The notes under the pieces are model-generated. The model saw only the letters and a list, made by a program, of their open reading frames with translations. It did not search any database and was not told where the DNA came from. From the NCBI GenBank assembly GCA_019914945.1, contig CM034108.1, forward strand, positions 1,188,001-1,252,000: a stretch of DNA of 64,000 bases, given 5' to 3'. Position numbers and translations under genes: made by a program. Below are positions 58,611 through 64,000 of this stretch, piece by piece (the first letter of the stretch is position 1; each line of letters starts with the position of its first letter). Source of the DNA: Typha latifolia (lineage: Eukaryota; Streptophyta; Magnoliopsida; Poales; Typhaceae).

Positions 58611-61600
58611 ATCTTGGAAGCTGAGAAAAGATGGCACACTTGCTTTTTTTCGTCCTTTTGTCTATTCCTATCACATGCTGATAATGAAGATTATTTTGCT
58701 TGCAATAGAACCAAAATATAGTCAGGTATGTGTCTTTTAACCACCTTCCACAATGTATATTGTTTTTTTGCTACATATTTAGTTATTTACAAAACATTTG
58801 TTGTGTGATATTTAGAAAACAATAATAGATTTACTGCTTCATTTCTTAAATGTTAGACAATGCGCAAGTGTCAAAATGGAGGATTAATAACTTAATAACA
58901 AAATCCTTTTTCAAAAAATAATAATAATAACTTAATAACAAAATCAAAGACTATTAGCAGCATGCTCTGATGCATATAAGAGACCCTGTTGTACCTCCTA
59001 TCTAACCAAATTAAATGCAAAGGGAGAAAAAGTATGTAGCTATAAGCAAGTTAGGCTTCATAAGTGAAAGTGATTTCCTTGATATGTTTCTTTGGTCTCT
59101 GGTATAAGATTTTGAACTTGTATTTATTTTTTATTTTTTTACTTTCTTAGAATTCCTCATTCTGTTGATTCTTCATTAGCTAGCTGTTGCTGATAATCAA
59201 AGCTCAGATTTAGACTTGTGGATGTACTAATCAATGAATACCTGGATAAGACAGACATATCTCATTTTCCCATCAAAAGCTGCCTATCATATTATACATG
59301 ATTTGTGCAAATTTCCCGCCATTGGAAAATTTTTCTTTATTTGATTTTCTATTTGAACAATTCATATTGCGTTACTGTTAAAGCACTGGAAACTCTGTTG
59401 TGATCATTACATGAAACCATGAAAATATTGTAGAAAAGGAAAGGATAGCATCAGAATTGTCTTCTGATAATGCTGTCAGAGTTAGTAAATCGACTCTTTT
59501 GTTGGAATTTGCAACCCCCCACCCCCCTCTTTTTTTTTTTGTTATTGTTGCTATCCCATTTTTACTATCTGGAGTATGTCAGATCGAAAACTTATTTGTT
59601 ATTTCTGTCCCTCTTACTTTTTGCATGTATAAATCTCGCCATTGGCTCATAGATGCCATTTGTGTTCTTCAAATTATGAGAGACCTCCTTATCATTCAAT
59701 CTTCTAGCTCATCATATTTCTTTACATAGGAAATTGTTCTATCATTCTTTGGTTGATTTAAGTACACAAGGTAAAAGAGTATTTTCCTAGAAATCATGAG
59801 TTGCACTGTGAAGACAAAGACACTAACTCACAGCAGTCCAAAGAGGTTCATTTTTGTCTGGACTTTGCAGGATGCAGGATTCACTGGATAAGGAAAACAT
59901 GCAAGGCAGTTCCAGAATGGTACGATGCTTCATTTGTTTGGCAAATTTGTTCTACAGATGACATGAGATTGCCTGATATTAAATCCTGACCAATTTTAAC
60001 AGCGGCATGTAACTTAACTTGGCGATATTATGCAACTTCCTTGTGCCTTATGCCAGGAAGTCAGTCACGATTTTTGGGGAATCTAAAATAACAATAAGGG
60101 ATATTTTAATGTATTCTTTGGCATCCAATGTTCCGGGTATGTTAACTAGTTATATAACAATTGCTACTTTAGTTGGATAATTTGAGACAGCTTGGACCAG
60201 CTTATTTGTCAAGTGTCTTCTATCTAATGACAGTGGAAAAGTTGCAAGATAAGGTTAGGATTCGTATTCGTTAAGTAAATGATGGTCAATGTTCTTTATA
60301 AACCTAAGCATGTCAGATTAAAGATCAGTGATTGGTGCAAGTGTGCCTTTTGTAACATGATGTGTTATTTCTATGATAAGATCAATCCAACTGTACGCGA
60401 CTTGTACTGAACTACGAACTTTGTTGATTTGTATGCATGTTCTATCCACTTGTGAAAGGAGGACGATATTCTTTGGTGGAAGTCCCAATGATTTGCAATT
60501 CATTTCCGCTTTATAACCACATTGCAAGATATGGGCCAAAATGCATATTATTTGCAGATAAGGACTATTTCCGTTTTGTAGTGTACACATGTTGTGTAGA
60601 GCTTTTATCTGCGTAAATAATGTATGCATTTTGTGCGACATGTTTGATTTTGTTAGTAATATGCAAGATAGTGTTTGGTTGTTGAATAAATTTTAAATTA
60701 ATTATTTAATTTAATTATGCTCATTTTTTAGTCTTATATAAAAGTGTTTGGTTGTAAATCAGGAATAACTATGCTTGTGATATGAAAAGCACTAAATTTA
60801 GAAAAAAATTTGTCAAATAATTAAAATATTTTTTAAAATGGACAGATGAGGAGAGGGGAGAAGACGGAAGAGTATTGAAGAGGTATCTTTTCAATTGTAT
60901 ATTATATTTGGATTTCGTTGGTAAATATAAAATATCGGATGGAAGAGGGCATGAGTTAAATAGGTATTAATAACCTAGTATTGTGATAAACTACTATTCA
61001 ATTATTATACTAAGTATAGATTTTATATTATAATAGAATAATTTTATGCTTATTCCAAAACGAGGCTTACACAATACATACTAATATAATATATTCGGCA
61101 GCCTGGGAAGAACCAGATTGTAGGAATTTCCTGTAGCCACCTTTAAACTAAGTCTGGATGCATCCAGCATCTGGTTGTAGTCTTTTCTTCCCTAGAACTC
61201 ATGATATGCCATCTCCATGTCGATAGATTAGGGGTGGTTCTCGAAAGACCATCAATGGTGGTATGGAAGGCAGAACCTTTGTACGATCAACTGTGTGATT
61301 CATTAATAAAGCCTTCGGGTAGGCTATTGTGGCAGACGCCGTTCTCCCATCAGAGTTCCAGAGACACGCAATTTAATTAGCTGGGAAGTGGGAAGCATCC
61401 CAACTCTGAAGCACGTTCGCCGCTCCAGGATCCATACTACTACTGTACATGATTAGCTAAATAAAATTAGTTTCATCATTTTTATTTCTTATCCCAACTA
61501 TCACAACCTCATTCTTATATCTTATTTTTTATCTAATACATCAAGATATTTATCTTTTTTTTTCTTCCTACCAAACACTTGAGATAATAAATATTATCGC

Positions 61601-62530
61601 TTTATCTCCTCATATTATCCTTATCCTAACGATCGAATAGATAAATTTGATATAAATGAGATAATTGCAAATGAAGATCTCCATTTGAATTTTGAAAATA
61701 GGGCTAACACACACAAGGTGGATAATTTTCCATATATAGATGCGAAGATAAGAATGAAATCGTTAAATTCTACTTATCGAAGCATCAAGGGAATAATTGT
61801 CAGATATTTATTTCAGGTTTTCTTTTCGTATAACACCCTATCTTATGTGTTTATTGAGTTTACACTATACTTTCTCACCATTTTTAACTCAACCCTTGCA
61901 TATCTAACAAAGTATCGAACCTACCCTGAATCACTCAGATATTTTTCCTTACATTTTTAAAGAAAACACGTCTCTATGATTTAGTTAAAACACAAGGGTC
62001 GAATTAAAACTAGTGAAGAGATAGTATATCGACTGAAATATATACATAATATAGGGTGTGAACTGCAAAACTCCCTATCATCACCACACACTGATCGTGC
62101 CTTCAAAATTATGCCGTGGATGGCATGTTGATAGGAGTGCCGTTCGATTTTAATCGGACGGCTTGGAATTTTAGCCGTTATTTCGCCTCCGATATACACG
62201 TATATATCCGCCGGCCACCCGTATTGCCGTCTCCAACAATCGGCTTTGCTATCACAACCTTGAATTCGGCGTCGTCACTGCCTTCTCGCCGGCTTGTTCA
62301 TTGGCATCGCTGGTGGTGAACTGTGAGATCCATCTTGTTCCAAGTATTTTTTTTTTATTTTTTATTTTTCCTATTGTTCATGCATTGGTGGTAATTTTGA
62401 GTTCTAATCTACTACTTTTATGATATCATGATGATGAGATGTTTCTTTCTTTTGTTTACGTTGATAGAGAGATTCTTTTAGGAACTAATAAAGCCAAATT
62501 TGATGATTATATTGGTTGATCACTTCAGCT
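58611..62530 (+). other. MED19 3' region, then AT-rich intergenic DNA
   Basis: 58611 to about 60000 contains exon-like pieces with good splice signals but no clear protein: 58711-58727 (CAATAG|AACC..GTCAG|GTATGT), 59434-59481, and 59790-59850 (ending AAAGAG|GTTCAT) followed by GCAG|GATGCAGG near 59870. They may be spliced 3' UTR or alternative ends of MED19. 60670-61640 is AT-rich with repeated 'gtgtttggttgt'-like motifs typical of MITEs. 62050-62340 is GC-richer and may be the former leader or promoter of the ferredoxin copy. No other gene seen. Confidence 0.4.
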
Positions 62531-62536
62531 ACCATA

Positions 62537-62967
62537 ATGTCAACCATTACTACTCTCCCAAAGACTCTCCACACTACCATAATGTCAACCATCACAACGC
62601 AAAGCTTGTCCACATCACCCAAGAATCCTCCTCCCTCACTAGGCTTTGAAACCATTGCATCTTAAAATACTTAGCTTGAAGTCATTAAGATGCTCAAGAA
62701 CAACTGCAATGGCCACCTACAAGATAAAGCTAATAAGCCCAGAAGGATTGGAGAAAGTGTTTGATGCCTCAGATGATGCTTAAATTCTGGACTCTGCTGA
62801 GATGGCCAGGATCGACATGCCGTTCTTGCGCCGCACAGCGGTCGGATGGCGTCTGGCTCGGTGGATCAGAATGAAGTCACAAGGAGAAAAGGCTATGTGC
62901 TCACTTTGCATTGCTTATCCTAGAGAAGACTGCTATTCACAAACACAAGGAGAGTGAGTTATGCTAG
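62537..62967 (+). pseudogene. broken ferredoxin (2Fe-2S, plastid) copy
   Basis: The frame starting at ATG 62537 gives a Ser/Thr-rich plastid transit-like start (MSTITTLPKTLHTTI, duplicated in frame). After damage, ATYKIKLISPEGLEKVFDAS at about 62710-62770 is a ferredoxin N-terminus. A stop (TAA) falls where YILD is expected. The cysteine cluster region (expected CRAGSCSSC) is scrambled to MPF..CAAQRS. GSVDQNEVTRRKGYVLT and, after a further frameshift, CIAYPREDCYIHKHKESELC follow, then a TAG at 62965. Plant-type ferredoxins carry electrons from photosystem I or, in roots, from NADPH. With an early stop, several frameshifts and a lost iron-sulphur motif, this copy cannot make a working protein. 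Confidence 0.85.
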
Positions 62968-62969
62968 TA

Positions 62970-63518
62970 ACTAGGCTTGAGAGTTTTCTTCTGCTACTAT
63001 CTCATTGAGAGGAATCTTAATTGATTTTTTTTTTGGTCTATATAAAGAGCTACCTATGATTAGTATACGTTTTCATTAAATGTCTTCCTTTGTTTGAATG
63101 AAGAGATAAAGATGCTATTGAACAAGTCTGCATAATTATCTCATAGAACAAAAGCAAATGAATTGCCTACCACATTCAAGATGGCAAACCATAAACAAAC
63201 TTCATTAATTCCGTGGAAGAAAGAGACATAAAAATGGTACTTGAGTCAGATGCTGCATTCAACAAAGGAAAAATTATTAAGAAAATTACATTCTATCTAT
63301 GACAACCAACATGATGACACAATTTCAAGGCAACAATCTATATATACAACAATATTCTTGCGTTTGTTGAGCATCTTCAACTTTTTCAGCCTGATGAAAT
63401 CGTGGAAATGCTATGTGAAAATCCTGGAAGTATTCAACAATTACTGTTAGCAAGTCTAGATGTATGAGGAATGATTGCAAATATATATAGGAAAGCAACA
63501 AAAGCAATGGCACTTACA
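62970..63518. other. 3' flanks of the ferredoxin pseudogene and the OSCA-like gene
   Basis: AT-rich; no gene seen. The right half is probably the 3' UTR of the minus-strand OSCA/CSC1-like gene. Confidence 0.4.
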
Positions 63519-63896
63519 CTAAAAAGATGCAGTTCTGGATGTATGTGATTGAGCATCTTCAAATTGGTCAATATCCTCGGGCTTCTCTGGTTTCAAGGAA
63601 GGAGGAATATATGCAGCATACATGGATTCCATATTTGGGGTTTCCTTTATATCTTGGCAAGCTACCTCCAGAGGAGTGTAGCAGAAGCTGAGATAGAAGC
63701 GATTCTTGCAAATAAAAGCAAAAATGAAAGACATCGCAATTAAGGGCAGCAGTAAAGGAGCATAAAAGAACTTCTTCAAGCCCATGAAACCAAACATGGT
63801 GATTTGGTAGATTATCAAAGCTGCAACAATCCTTGCATGCATGTGAGGCCACATTCGACCGTTGCTATCAAAACTAGGGACGTGGACTCTGAGTAC
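63519..63896 (-). CDS. OSCA/CSC1-like osmosensitive calcium channel, C-terminal exon only
   Basis: The last exon of a minus-strand gene running off the right edge: acceptor ATACAG at 63897, stop TAG at 63519, 125 codons. It begins VLRVHVPSFDSNGRMWPHMH, followed by two membrane segments (IVAALIIYQITMFGFMGLKK and APLLLPLIAMSFIFAFICKN), the conserved TPLEVACQDIKETPNMESMY and a polar cytosolic tail ending SHTSRTASF. This is the C-terminus of the RSN1/OSCA (DUF221) seven-helix domain, closest in flavour to HYP1-type members. These are plasma-membrane mechanosensitive, hyperosmolality-gated cation channels. The rest of the gene, including the pore helices, lies outside the window; 63897-64000 is intron. 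Confidence 0.88.
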   Translation of the reverse strand, partial: VLRVHVPSFDSNGRMWPHMHARIVAALIIYQITMFGFMGLKKFFYAPLLLPLIAMSFIFAFICKNRFYLSFCYTPLEVACQDIKETPNMESMYAAYIPPSLKPEKPEDIDQFEDAQSHTSRTASF

Positions 63897-64000
63897 CTGT
63901 ATTATAGAAAATGAATTCATTCTTTAGCCCATTTTATTCTCATTTCATGTGACAAAACCTAAAGCAATGACTTCCAGTATTTTAAACAATAAGACTGTCT

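Noticed and set aside
1..64000. A CRISPR array, operon, phage or bacterial defence system
   Set aside because: There are no regularly spaced repeats, no polycistronic layout and no prokaryotic genes; the window is ordinary plant nuclear DNA.

Overview
This window is plant nuclear DNA. All multi-exon genes have spliceosomal introns, and the gene set is plant-specific: class III HD-ZIP, ARF, PPR-DYW, PsaK, X8/callose-binding and AIR9. The ribosomal protein eS12 and the moderate exon GC suggest a non-grass monocot, such as a palm, banana or yam type. That placement is an inference from protein flavour only. I spliced the genes by hand; every complete model stays open and has a total coding length divisible by three.

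Layout from left to right. A KXD1 (KxDL-motif) gene on the minus strand (848-2467) follows a possible clipped gene start at the left edge. An 18-exon class III HD-ZIP gene of the PHB/PHV type lies on the minus strand (3907-9315) and carries the miR165/166 site across an exon junction. A 5 kb AT-rich gap with transposon debris follows. Next come eS12 (+, 14438-16047) and the sphingolipid-transfer gene ACD11 (-, 16871-19581), which converge. The 32-exon microtubule protein gene AIR9 (+, 22521-38841) fills the centre. PsaK of photosystem I (+, 39846-40432) converges on an X8-domain, probably GPI-anchored, gene (-, 40763-41910). A decayed LINE fragment lies at about 42650-44175. ARF6/8 (-, 44563-50455) has the miR167 site in its PB1 exon and a glutamine-rich middle region. 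An intronless PPR-DYW gene (-, 54266-56095) is head-to-head with Mediator subunit MED19 (+, 56674-58610). A broken ferredoxin copy (+, 62537-62967) and the last exon of an OSCA/CSC1-like channel gene (-, 63519-63896) close the window.

The genes are independent eukaryotic units, not a pathway cluster. Three of them (the HD-ZIP III gene, ARF6 and AIR9, which was named as auxin-induced) touch auxin-related development, but nothing in the sequence shows that their neighbourhood matters. I found no CRISPR, operon, defence island or other clearly undescribed system. The points most worth a second look are the modular exon symmetry of AIR9, its duplicated leader intron and upstream ORFs, the ARF leader upstream ORFs, the ferredoxin pseudogene with an in-frame duplication, and the compact PPR/MED19 divergent promoter.
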